IMG/VR virus record: IMGVR_UViG_3300021139_000005
Location: 1 to 64,000 of that record
Direction: 5' to 3' (one strand)
Length of the DNA: 64,000 bases
Source of the DNA: a virus
The notes below the pieces were generated by a model that was given only the letters and a program-made list of their open reading frames with translations, was not told the origin of the DNA and did no database searches. Both the position numbers and the translations under genes were made by a program. How positions within the stretch are numbered: position 1 is the stretch's first letter; every line of letters starts with the position of its first letter. Below are positions 33,915-44,600 of the stretch, piece by piece.

Positions 33915-36585
33915 CAAAAAACCATGGGAAGTAGAGTATGACAAGGGTAGCTCAGATAGCAAACAAGCTACCACAGAGGCAAAGCCTTGGGAAATAGATT
34001 ATGACAAACCGGCTTCCAAGAAAGAAGATGCACCCGTAAACTCTAATGAAGAGGCCCAAAAGAAACTACAAGATGGTGGTAAATTACCTGGACTACAGGA
34101 TAACAAAACACCTGGGAAAGAGTCTAATGAGGCGGTTCCTGTTCACCCACAGAACGAACGCCTTCCTGATCCAATAAAGAAAAAGGTAGGCGATAAAAGC
34201 GTTGAAACCTACGTCGCTGAAAAGAATCATGAGCAGTTCAAGAAGCAGGGAGAGATGTCGGATATTGCCGGCAAGCTGAATCAGTTTCAATATTCTGATA
34301 ACTGGAAACAGTTTTTAGCCCTCAGCGAATCATTCGCAAGCCCCAACTTGAAGAAAGGGACTCCAGAGTACGATGCGGCAGTTAAGAAGCATGATGAACT
34401 TATGGATAAGCCGTTCGACTATAACTCCGTTCAGTATGAGTGGGGGTCTAATCCTACACCGGCATCCACCTCTGAAAAAAACTACGTTAAGCCAGCGACA
34501 GAAACTACCTTCAATAACAAGGTTCCAAAAGAATTTGCCAGTGTAAAAACAGTTGGTGATGCTGTAAAAGTTTGGAATAAACTGAGTGCTGATGGGAAGA
34601 AGCTACAGGAAGAGCATAAGCAGGTAACTGCTGATAAGGATGAAACAGTCAAGGCCGCGAGAGATATTGCCGGCATCAAGATAAACCAAGCCGGAGAGCA
34701 TCAGATAAACCAGTACGAGTCCTTCGTTGATGGGCTTGTTGGTTCGTTCAGTTCAATAAAGAAAACGACTGACCTGCTTACTTCATCTCCAGAGGAACGT
34801 GCACAGATAGGTTTGCAGGGCGAAGGAGAGCAGCTTATTGATCCAAAGGTCCCTACAGGATTTGGGGCAGGAGCTTTTCAGGCGGCAGGTAGCCTTATCC
34901 CGTTGGCCATGCCTGGGATTGGGGCAGAGGCTGCGTTTGGCAAGGGAATGTTAGCTGCCGGTGGTGCAATGTTCGGACAGGGCCTTATCATGCATATGAC
35001 AGGATATGCACCTGCATGGCAGGAGATGTTCAGCAAAACATTTAACGAAACGGGGGATAAGATGTTGGCTGTAGACAAAGCCGACAAGACTGCAGCAGTA
35101 CATGGAACGGTGGACTTCATAGTAGGTGCTGCCATGCTTCCAATAGCTACTAAATTAGGAGGAATAGCAGGCAGGGCTATACTTGGGGAAGAGGCTGCGA
35201 ATTACCTCACCAAAACAGGAGAACTTAACGCAAGCAGGATGCCGTTAGGCCGGTGGGTAGAATACCAGTTGGCTCATCACAGTATTGCATCGAGTCCGTT
35301 TTACGCGGGTAAGGTAGTTACAAATGCCTTTGATATTGCCAGCGGGGAAAAGAAGGGATACCTGGATGGAGCCGCCGATCAATACATGGGTGCTATGTTG
35401 TTGGGGTTCGGAATGGATGGATTCATGTATGGCAAAGGGAAGGTAAGGGATATGTGGGGTAAAACCCTATCAAAATATGCTCCGGATGCTGCTGTTCAGT
35501 TCATCAACAAAATGATTGGCGAAGGCAAGATGGGCCAGAAGGAAGGCACTGACATGGTAGGAACCATAGAAAATCAGGCCCGGGCATACAAGATGATGCC
35601 AGATGGAATTACCATCGACCACGAAGGCGAGATTCTTCCTATCCTGATGGAGAATGATCAGCTAATGCGCCAAAAGAATGAAGGAGACCTTTATCCTGAC
35701 GTTGTTACCATGGATAAAATCCGGAAGAACAACCAGAAGATATTGGAGATTACTCAGTCTCCACTATCGTACGAAGAGTTAAAGGATAGGGCTAAATTGA
35801 AGGAACAGGAGAAGGCAAATGGTGGAAGACTTCCACAGCATGACCGGGATATGTTATCGCACTACGACCGCAGGCTGGATGCTATTGAGGCTACCAAGGC
35901 TGAAATGGCTAACCGGAAACAGAAGGCTATCGATGACATGATTGATAAGCTGTCTACCGGTGATAAGGTAGAGGCTACTCCAGAAGAACAGAAATTCTAT
36001 GAGGAGAATAAAACAGCAATCGATAAAGGTCTGGAAGATAAACAGACCGCTATTGACACGGAGAAAAAGGCATCCATTCAGAACAAGATAAATGCTGGGG
36101 AAGAAATTACCGGCGATGAGCTTGCTGACAAGAAGAAGTTCGAAGAGGAAGGATACGAGTTCAGGCCCAAACCTGCTGCTCCACCGGCACCTGTTCCCGC
36201 ACCTGAAGAGGTTCAACAGCACATAGCCAACAACTATAAAGCTGATTTGAATGCCATCGACGCAAAGATGGAGTCAGGAGAACTTACCCATGAGCAAGGG
36301 GAGGCAGAGATTCAAAAGTTGAAGGATAAGGCAGTAAAAGACCTGGCCGATAAGAAGGCTGCGGAGAATAAAGCTACGCGGGAATCGCTTGAACCAGACA
36401 TGAATGCCTTCAGCGAATACGAAGCACTTCAAAAGAAAAAGGGTATCAAAAAGACCAACGGCATGGCCGACTTCCTTGAAAAGATGGGAAGGAAGGGTGC
36501 AGCTATAAAGGCTATCTCAGACAATTGGAGTGAGCTCAGCAAAGAACTTGAGAAATCAGGCATCTTGGAAGTTGACTGCCCATAG
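33904..36585 (+). CDS. Large virion protein with membrane-active centre
   Basis: An 893-residue protein. Residues 1-75 hold a repeat (KPWEVEYDKGS.., KPWEIDYDKPA..) typical of Pro/Trp/Asp repeats on phage virion proteins. The centre (~320-430) has several hydrophobic Gly/Ala segments (TGFGAGAFQAAGSLIPLAMPGIGAEAAFGKGMLAAGGAMFGQG; GTVDFIVGAAMLPIATKLGG) able to span or insert into membrane. The rest is charged coiled-coil. The layout suits an ejection protein that forms part of a trans-envelope channel with the 2544-residue protein. Confidence 0.6.
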   Translation: MADDKKPWEVEYDKGSSDSKQATTEAKPWEIDYDKPASKKEDAPVNSNEEAQKKLQDGGKLPGLQDNKTPGKESNEAVPVHPQNERLPDPIKKKVGDKSVETYVAEKNHEQFKKQGEMSDIAGKLNQFQYSDNWKQFLALSESFASPNLKKGTPEYDAAVKKHDELMDKPFDYNSVQYEWGSNPTPASTSEKNYVKPATETTFNNKVPKEFASVKTVGDAVKVWNKLSADGKKLQEEHKQVTADKDETVKAARDIAGIKINQAGEHQINQYESFVDGLVGSFSSIKKTTDLLTSSPEERAQIGLQGEGEQLIDPKVPTGFGAGAFQAAGSLIPLAMPGIGAEAAFGKGMLAAGGAMFGQGLIMHMTGYAPAWQEMFSKTFNETGDKMLAVDKADKTAAVHGTVDFIVGAAMLPIATKLGGIAGRAILGEEAANYLTKTGELNASRMPLGRWVEYQLAHHSIASSPFYAGKVVTNAFDIASGEKKGYLDGAADQYMGAMLLGFGMDGFMYGKGKVRDMWGKTLSKYAPDAAVQFINKMIGEGKMGQKEGTDMVGTIENQARAYKMMPDGITIDHEGEILPILMENDQLMRQKNEGDLYPDVVTMDKIRKNNQKILEITQSPLSYEELKDRAKLKEQEKANGGRLPQHDRDMLSHYDRRLDAIEATKAEMANRKQKAIDDMIDKLSTGDKVEATPEEQKFYEENKTAIDKGLEDKQTAIDTEKKASIQNKINAGEEITGDELADKKKFEEEGYEFRPKPAAPPAPVPAPEEVQQHIANNYKADLNAIDAKMESGELTHEQGEAEIQKLKDKAVKDLADKKAAENKATRESLEPDMNAFSEYEALQKKKGIKKTNGMADFLEKMGRKGAAIKAISDNWSELSKELEKSGILEVDCP

Positions 36586-36587
36586 TA

Positions 36588-36595
36588 TATATTTG
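36588..36595 (+). promoter_or_regulatory. TAnnTTTG promoter, 4 bases before ATG
   Basis: TATATTTG-CTAC-ATG(36600). Confidence 0.65.
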
Positions 36596-36599
36596 CTAC

Positions 36600-37223
36600 A
36601 TGGTAGCAGTAGAATTCATCATCGACGTAATCCTGGACGCACCATTTGAATCGATATATCCTGAAGAGATGAGAATCCCTTCCGAGATCAAGCATCAGAT
36701 GCTGCATAAGACCCAGGCAACCTTCATCACAATGATCAACAAGGAAACCAGGGAGCCAATTGGCGAGACGTATTACCTCCCGTTGGACTTGCTTGAACAA
36801 CACATGACCGAGTTACAGGCCGGGGCATGGATGGGAAAACAAGCAGCATACATCTACAAGAACACAATTCTTCCTGAATATCAGGGTAAAGGGTATGGAA
36901 AGATGCTCACCGATTTCAGGCTCTCTCATCTCAAAAAACAAGGGTATAAATACTCCATCGGTCACGCGAGACACAACAGGTCAATTAAGCAGGCGCGTAT
37001 GTTCGGAGCCACGGTCATTTCAGAGATTGATAACTGGTCAGGCGGTAGCGAAACGGTATCTCTTTGTGTGCTTGATTTAACCAAGTTCAGTGATCATGAG
37101 ATTGACCGGGCAGCAGTAAAGGCCGGTATCGAATCAGGATACAAATACACAGAAAAGATAGCTTATCAGGACGGTTACCGGGCAGGTATTATCTTTGCTC
37201 AACAAAATGGCTATAACTCCTGA
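36600..37223 (+). CDS. GNAT-family acetyltransferase
   Basis: A 207-residue protein with the GNAT acetyl-CoA-binding motif A near residues 88-105 (TILPEYQGKGYGKMLTDFRLSHLKKQG; Q-x-x-G-x-G) and the later strand-helix (YSIGHARHNRSIKQARMFGATVISEIDNW). The N-terminus (MVAVEFIIDVILDAPFESIYPEEMRIP) is extended. It would acetylate an amine on a protein, peptide or small molecule. The next two genes overlap it: a 41-residue acidic peptide and an ATP-grasp enzyme, hinting at a modification cassette. Confidence 0.75.
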   Translation: MVAVEFIIDVILDAPFESIYPEEMRIPSEIKHQMLHKTQATFITMINKETREPIGETYYLPLDLLEQHMTELQAGAWMGKQAAYIYKNTILPEYQGKGYGKMLTDFRLSHLKKQGYKYSIGHARHNRSIKQARMFGATVISEIDNWSGGSETVSLCVLDLTKFSDHEIDRAAVKAGIESGYKYTEKIAYQDGYRAGIIFAQQNGYNS

Positions 37224-37332
37224 CGATAACATGGATGGCATCGATGAAGATGCAGACTTCGTAGAGACGGAAGAAACAGGCTATGAGGATATCGAAAGTG
37301 ATTCTGAGGACGATTCAAACGAAGATTGGTAA
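37207..37332 (+). CDS. 41-residue acidic peptide, candidate modification substrate
   Basis: The frame starts MAITPDDNMDGIDEDADF and ends ..SDSEDDSNEDW; it is very rich in Asp/Glu with scattered Thr/Ser. It starts inside the end of the acetyltransferase gene and its TAA shares bases with the ATG of the ATP-grasp gene (TAATG), so the three are translationally coupled. Such a peptide between a GNAT and an ATP-grasp gene recalls precursor peptides of graspetide (microviridin-like) clusters, but it could also be a simple acidic virion linker. Confidence 0.5.
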   Translation: MAITPDDNMDGIDEDADFVETEETGYEDIESDSEDDSNEDW

Positions 37333-38612
37333 TGGACAAAGAACTGCTCAAAAAGAACGTCATCATAGTTGACAATGGCTCCCACATCGGATTTGCCCAA
37401 AGACTTTCGCGTGAATTCGGGAAGGTATACTACCACAACCCATCAGGGAAATCATCTTATCCGGCAGAGCATGACGCAGCCGTAGGGGAGGGCATGAAAG
37501 GAATTACAGTAAGCTATGATTTCTACGATGACCTGAAGGATAGCGATGCAGTATTCTTCCTTGACCTGTACCATGATGATTGGCAACAGCACCTTGTGGA
37601 CATCGGATATCCGGTATGGGGCGCAAGGGAGGGCGAGGAGATAGAGACTGAGCGAATAGAAGCAAAGAAACTGATGAAGAGGCTTGGCCTACCGGTAAAC
37701 AAATACGATATCGTTAAGGGACTTGACAACCTCCGCGAGTATTTGAAAAAGAATGATGATGTCTTCGTTAAGGTATCCAGATGGCGGGGTGATGGCGAAA
37801 GTTTTCACTCAGAGAATTACCAGGCTATTGAGAATAAGCTGAACCACATGCAGGTATTTTACGGCGCAATGGCAGACACGAAGGAATTTGTAGTTGAGCA
37901 GCCCATTGAGGCAGTTTGTGAGGTTGGTTTAGACCTTTACTGTATTGATGGTGTTTTTCCAGATATAGTGCCGTTCGGGTTCGAGGCCAAGGACTGCGGA
38001 TATGTATGTACTGTGATGCCATTTAAAGAGATATCCCCATTGCTCACTGACCTTCCAATGAAGATGGCCGATACTCTGAGAGAGTTACAATACCGGTCAG
38101 ACTTCTCCACAGAGCACAGAATAACCAAGAAAAAGGTGTCTTACTGCATAGATATTGTAGCGGGTAGAAAGCCTTCTCCTCCATCAGAACTGTTACAGGA
38201 GCTCATCCTTAATTGGGGGGAGATAATGTTCTACGGAGCCCAAGGAAAGATGATTCAGCCAGAGTATGCAGCAAAATTTGGAGCCGAGATAATCATTCAC
38301 TGTGCCGATGCTGAAAAGGAATGGGTAACAATTCAAATACCAGAAGAGATTCGCCAGTGGGTAAAACTAAAAAACGTGTGTTATTACAACGATGCGTTTC
38401 AGTACATACCACAAGCGTTTGATATGGAAGAAATAGGGGCGGTTGTAGCTATTGGCGATAGTATTGAGGAATGCATTGAGAAGGTAGGGGAATACTGTTC
38501 TATGATTACAGCACATGGCTTAGAGATGAATGTAGAACCCATTATGGCTAAATTACAAAAGGCCATTGCCGATGGGGAGTCCGTGGGTATTAAATTTGGT
38601 CAGGAAATATAG
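37332..38612 (+). CDS. ATP-grasp ligase-like protein
   Basis: A 426-residue protein from ATG 37332. The N-terminal ~110 residues form a Rossmann-like pre-domain (NVIIVDNGSHIGFAQRLSREFGKVYYH). The middle (~115-330) fits the ATP-grasp fold: EAKKLMKRLGLPV, DVFVKVSRWRGDGESFHS (ATP-binding lysine strand), EFVVEQPIEA (EEx-type strand) and GEIMFYGAQGKMIQPEYAAKFG. The C-terminal domain (IGAVVAIGDSIEECIEKVGEY) recalls PurD. It would form amide or related bonds using ATP; the substrate is unknown. Translationally coupled to the acidic 41-mer. Confidence 0.65.
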   Translation: MDKELLKKNVIIVDNGSHIGFAQRLSREFGKVYYHNPSGKSSYPAEHDAAVGEGMKGITVSYDFYDDLKDSDAVFFLDLYHDDWQQHLVDIGYPVWGAREGEEIETERIEAKKLMKRLGLPVNKYDIVKGLDNLREYLKKNDDVFVKVSRWRGDGESFHSENYQAIENKLNHMQVFYGAMADTKEFVVEQPIEAVCEVGLDLYCIDGVFPDIVPFGFEAKDCGYVCTVMPFKEISPLLTDLPMKMADTLRELQYRSDFSTEHRITKKKVSYCIDIVAGRKPSPPSELLQELILNWGEIMFYGAQGKMIQPEYAAKFGAEIIIHCADAEKEWVTIQIPEEIRQWVKLKNVCYYNDAFQYIPQAFDMEEIGAVVAIGDSIEECIEKVGEYCSMITAHGLEMNVEPIMAKLQKAIADGESVGIKFGQEI

Positions 38613-38614
38613 CC

Positions 38615-38622
38615 TAAATTTG
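38615..38622 (+). promoter_or_regulatory. TAnnTTTG promoter before 2544-residue gene
   Basis: TAAATTTG ends 7 bases before ATG 38630. Confidence 0.6.
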
Positions 38623-38629
38623 CCTTCAT

Positions 38630-41600
38630 ATGGCAAAATCACCTTCACCGTGTATCCACATTGACCTACGTACCGGAAAAGTTTATTCCGAACAGCAGTT
38701 TAAGGCAATGCTGGCAAACGATCTTCCTGAATTACTTGAAAAACTACCAGAGTTTAAGCCGAAGTATGAGGCTGTAGCAGCAAAGGTAGATGAGCTGGGC
38801 GGGACCAGTGTAATCATAGCGCCATTTTACGATAAGCGAGCGGCCACCAGAGAAGAGGCCGATATGCTTAACAACTCCCCTGCGGTTCAGCAGCATCTTC
38901 AGAACATGCGTGACTTGGCGAAGGCCATGGGGATCGGGGTCAAGAGTATTAAATCTAACCTGGGAAAGTTTGTAAACAAGGAGAAAAAAGAGGTTTACGA
39001 ATTAAGCCATACGGTTCAGTTGGATACAAAGGATTTAGACAAGGCAACGACATTTGCTGCACTTATGGGCGTAATGGGGCCAGAGGTTCAGCAGTCTACT
39101 ATTGCGGGAAGGGTGCTTTCAGAAAATGAAATCGGCTCAGACTCCCATACGGCAAATAGATTCGATGTTAACTTTTCTTCTGAAAAAGATTTTGATAGGG
39201 CAGTGGAACTCGCAATTGCTTCAGGATTAGAGTATTCTGCCAATATTGAGAACCGAACGATATCTTTTTTGGATTTTTCTAATGGGAAAGATACCAAATG
39301 GTTGTCAAACTTTAATACCTTTGATTCTCAAATCGTAGACAATGGAATCGACGGAGAATACGCAGTCACCCCAATTGAATCAAGACTCATCGAAGCAACC
39401 CCAAAGCCAATCTATGAAGGAGGCCCGCTCTCGAGTGGAAGAGATGCCATTCTTCAAGAGGGGCAAAGGCAAGTGGAACTTCAAGGGGGCGGGGGATTGC
39501 TTCGTCATGCCTTGGACGAGGCAGTCACAAGAAACAACGACTTCCTCAAACAACAAGAGCTAGAACCGGTCCGCAAGGAATACGCCGATCTACGACAAAA
39601 AGAAATCGATTTAGGGGAGAAGGGAGAGCGCTTAACTGATGAAGAGGTTAAGAAGAAGGATGAGCTGTACAAAAAACTCTTGCCTGAAGTAAAGACCACA
39701 GTAGCCAAGGCCGCAGATGCATACAGTGAGGCTAAGGAGGAGATACAGAGCGTAGGGAAGAAGGTTGTAGGGAAGAAAGGCTTTGTCGTTCCGTTCAACA
39801 TAAAAAGGGCTGAGAGGGCAGCGGTTAAGATACTTCGCTGGTATCAGGGTAAGGCACAGTGGCTCGGGGATGGTGCCAGGACAACAATAGTGGTACACGA
39901 TGCCGCTGACATCCATGATGTTGTTGAAGACCTGAAAAAACAATACGGTGGCGGGATTGAACGCGATGAGACTACCGGTGAAACAGACCTTGGATATCCA
40001 AAACAATTACTTGAGGTAAGGACTAAAAACGGTCGCATAGCTGAGTTCCAGGTAATGACTCCAGAGGGTTACTTAGCTAAAGATGGCATAACCAATTTCC
40101 AACCAGAGAAACAAGGTTACGCTAAACAGGTTCTGAATGCTATTCGTGATCGACTTGGCTTTGATATTCCGGATGGTGCCGGCCATTATTTGTATGAAAT
40201 CAGCAGAGACTTTAACGTTCCAGGTGAACTACGCGAGGAGGCAAACCGGTTAAGCAGGCAGTATTACGATGCCATGACTAACGAGAACAGCACACTCGAT
40301 GGTAAGCAGTTTGAGAAGGACATGAAAGCATTCGTTGATAAGGTTGACGGTGCCGATAAATCTGGATGGGATGAGGGTAATAAGGGAGTTGCTCCTGAGC
40401 CGGTAAGAGAGTTTATCGGTGCAGAGGAAGCGGACAAAAACCTTCCTACATACACAGCAAAAAATGTTGGTTCGATAGATACTAAGGATAGGGAAGGCGC
40501 ACAGAAAAAGGTTCTGGAAGATGCAAAGAGGGTGATTAAGGCGGTCTCTGGCATCGTTAAGAAGGGTACAGGACTTGATCTGAAGGTCGTTGTTCATGAT
40601 GATCCGGAATCGTTCGCTAGGGCAGTAAGGAGAGCAGGGGGAAAGAGTCAGAACGCAGGTGCCCGGGGATTCTATATGGGGCCAGATGGAGCGATACATC
40701 TCAACATGGACAAGGTTACTACCGACACAATGCTCCATGAAGGATTTCACCCTCTCCTTGATTATATAGCAGCACAGAAGCCGGAAGAGCTCGACAATCT
40801 TTATAAGCAACTCAAAAGCGTTCCGGGCGCAGAGGACATTGTGGACCAGGCCGATATAGACTACACCGGAGATGTCACTCGTAAGAAGGAGGCCATCACT
40901 GATTTCATCGCCAAGGTAGCTAACGGAGATATCAAAATCGAGCCAACTACTATCGATAAAATCAAGGACTTCATCAATAAAGCGCTTAACGTTGTAGGCT
41001 TAGGAAAGGCTCCTGTTGACATGGGACTGGACATGAGTAATGCTGAAGACTTGAAGGCATTGGCAAAGGGGATAAGCCAAAGTTTCGCAACCGGAAAGGA
41101 AATAAAGCCATCGGACATAGTTCCAGATTGGTTGCAAGGGAAGGGAACAGAGGGGAACGCTGACCAACCTATACAGCTACAGGCTGACTTCACTCACAAA
41201 GAAAGTGGATTAGAATGGCAGTACTTTAAAAACTCAAATAAGTTCAAAGACTTGGTTGATCGGGGATATGTAACCTTTGATAAAACCATCCACGACTTTA
41301 AAGGGGCGGTAGTATTCCACATGCCCGATGCGGGGTTTTCGGGTAGAATATTAAAGGATGGGGTATTGGTTTCTGAGGGAAAGGGGGGCGTATACTATCC
41401 ATTAGTTTTCCATGACAATGGAGACTTTTGGGCAGCTACATCACGCGGGGCAGCGTCATTGGCAAAGAGGTTAAATCAGGCTAGGGCCGCATCGCCGGAC
41501 GGAAAAATAAGGATGGTATTGGTCTCTTCACCAATAGACAAACTGATGTCTTCCTCGCTAAATGGAATAGGACTTGTAGATATGCTAACATCAAAAGCAT

Positions 41601-44600
41601 TTAGCGATAAGTCTGGGGTTACCCCCACTCAACTAAGGAAAGCAATCATATCCGCTGTTGAGAAGACCGAGGAGTCAAGGAAGCAAAAAAAGGATGGAAT
41701 GAAGCCATCACAAAAGCCATTATTTAAAGTTAAGGCTGGGGATACGATGGCTGATCTACACATTAAATTAAGGGAATACTACCCACCAGAAAACAGCGAT
41801 TTTGCAGTAAGAAAAGCTCTAAATAAGAACATACTTGGAGAGCTTGCGGGTTCTATATCCGGGAAGACAGCAAAGCAACTAAACGACTTCTTAGGTGCCG
41901 GTACATTTAATAGGGCGTTAAAGTCTAAAGGAGAGTCAGTGTCAAAAGCTAGTTTATCGGAAGGGTTTTCTAATATCCTTGCAGAGCCAATGCTTAGGGG
42001 GGAGGAGTCAGGGAAAATGTATGCAGTTATTGAGTTAGGTGCAGATGTAGAGCCAGTAAAAACATCGGACCACGAATCTTATCCTTACACCTTAAGGTCG
42101 ACGGACCCCAACGAAAAGCCAACAGTACATATTTTAAAAGAAAGAGATCACTGGTACAATCACGCAACAGATGAGGGGGGGGATATTATAGGTGATGACA
42201 AAGATAAGCAGGCATCAACGTTGCCGACAAATGCAGGGATATCTAATGTTGTTGATTTGAAGCCACAGGGCGAACCAAAGAAAAGCAAAGAGGCTCCTCA
42301 ATTCCAAAAAGACACATCGAAAGAAGAGGATGAAAAGAATCTCCCATCTCGGGCAGAGATGATCCTTCAGGGCAAAACAAAGGCTGAAATTGATGCTGAG
42401 ATTCAGAGAAGAAAAGACCTCGGATTAACAGCGGCCAGGTTCCCTCAAAGAGTGATAGGAGCAAGGAAAGCGGATATCGAAAAAGACCTTGAGGAATTAG
42501 GACTTTCACCACTTGAAAAAGCCGAGGTGAAGGCCAACCAAATGGTGTGGGACAAGGCAGTAAAAGAGGTGAACAGCGGGAAGGTTCAGCCACTTGATAT
42601 TGCAGACAGGATCAACTCTTCATCAGACGCTACAATCACTACAGAGGAAAAGGCTGCGCTACTATATGAACGAGGGAAACTACTCAATGCCCATGATGAG
42701 GCGGTAAGCAATATGAACAAGGCAATTGACTCTGGAGATGACTCCGGAGTTTTGAGTTCATTGGAGGACATGGCCCGAATCACTGATCAATACAACCAGG
42801 TTGCAACCGCAGCAGTAAAGGGAACGAGCGAAGCAGCCAGGGTGTTGCAGTTGGGTACCAGAGATACTGATGCTAACTATCATCTTTTGGAGGTAAAGCG
42901 CCGGCTGAATGAATTCGTTCCTGCCGATGCAAAGACTCAGAAAAAGGTAGAGGGATTAGTTGCTAAATTGAAAGAGGCAACAGACCGGTTGGAGCACAGC
43001 CGTCAAAAGGAGGCAGACCTTCAACGTGGTCAGGCCATCCAGGATGAGATCAACAAGCAACTCAAAGAACAGGTAAAGCTGGGCGGTGGTAGGCTGCGCG
43101 GGGATGCTCTGATAGCAGATGCCACAGAAGACTTTGCGAAACTGTTTGGCCTGATTGATACCAAGCCACAGTTCCAGAAGGCTGAGGACGAGAAGAACGT
43201 AAGTTTCTCTAACGCGGTAGCTAAATTGGCGAAAGGCTTTGCTGATAAAGGATTCAATGGAGATGCTATTTGGGATAAGGTTAAAGAGCATGTCAAGGAA
43301 AAGACCGGCAGAGACATACCTGAAATATACAAGGACGATGCCCTGGTAGAAGCCAAAGATACCGGTGAGGCAATCAAGGAAAAAGTAGCTGAGAAGGTTC
43401 AATCCGGAGATACAGACCTGAAGGATATGAAGGGAGAACTGAAGAAGCGCCAGCGCGAACTGGTAGCTGATGGCATGAAGAAACATGAGGAGGTGACAGC
43501 GGCCATAACCAAGGAACTGAACGATGCTGCCGGTGAAGACAAGTTCGATGAGCGCGATGTGAGGGATGTATTATCTGGATACGGTGATGTGAAAAAGCCA
43601 TCTGCTGACGAGCTGGATAAAGAAATCCGTGAGCAGAATGTGAAGATGAGACTTGCCTCTTCGAAAGAAGATGTGATCATCGGTAATGCTCCTTTAAAAA
43701 GTGGATTCCAGCGTGATGCACCAACTCAGGAGATCAGGGAGTTACAGCGTGAAGTGCAGAGGATAATGAAGGATAAAGGCATTCAGGATGGCCGTAGTCC
43801 AGAGCAAAGATGGAAGACCTCATTAGAGGCTATAAAAACAGGGCTGAAGCGCCAGATAGAGGATTTGACCAAGCAGTTAAATACAGGGGTAAAAGAAACC
43901 AAGAACAAGGCCAAGACACCTTACGATGATGAAGCGAAGAATTTACTTGCTCTACGCGATCAATTACAATCAGAGGCAGACAGAATCTTTGGTAAAACTG
44001 AGTTGAGTGATGAGCAGAAGGTTAAAATGGCCATGGACTCTGCAGAGAAGAGCTACCGTGAATATCAGCGCCGGCTAAGAGAATCTGACTTTACTCCTCA
44101 GCAGAATAGCACAACACCTGAAACACCTGCCCTGAAGCAATTACGTGATGCCAGGGACAACATGCGTAAGGCATATGAGAAGGCTAAAAAAGCGGCCCAG
44201 GGTAAGGCTCCGAAGTCACCTGAACAGAAGGCGCTTGACCGGGTAGAAAAGGAACTTGATGACCTGATTCAAAAGGTTCAGGATGGGGAAACTGCTGAAC
44301 GATTAAAGAGCACTACTCCGGAAACTCCGGAACTGAAGCAAGCAATAGAACTTCGTGATAAGCTGAAGCAGCATATGGAAAACATGCGTAACGCTGCTGA
44401 TCCATTCAGAGAGGAACGTATGGCTCTGGACACATGGAGGAAGCGCAAACAGGCTGAAATTGAGAAGAAGAAGGAAAGGCTGGACCTGATAAATAAAGGC
44501 ATTGAACCTAATCCTCCTAAACCTAAAATTGAACCAAGGAGCGCTGCGGATATTGCATTACAGGCCGAGGCAGAAAGGCTCAAGATTCAGATAGACCGGG

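Noticed and set aside
40250-40810. 186-codon minus-strand frame opposite the giant virion gene
   Set aside because: Shadow frame; no plausible start, operon or motif.
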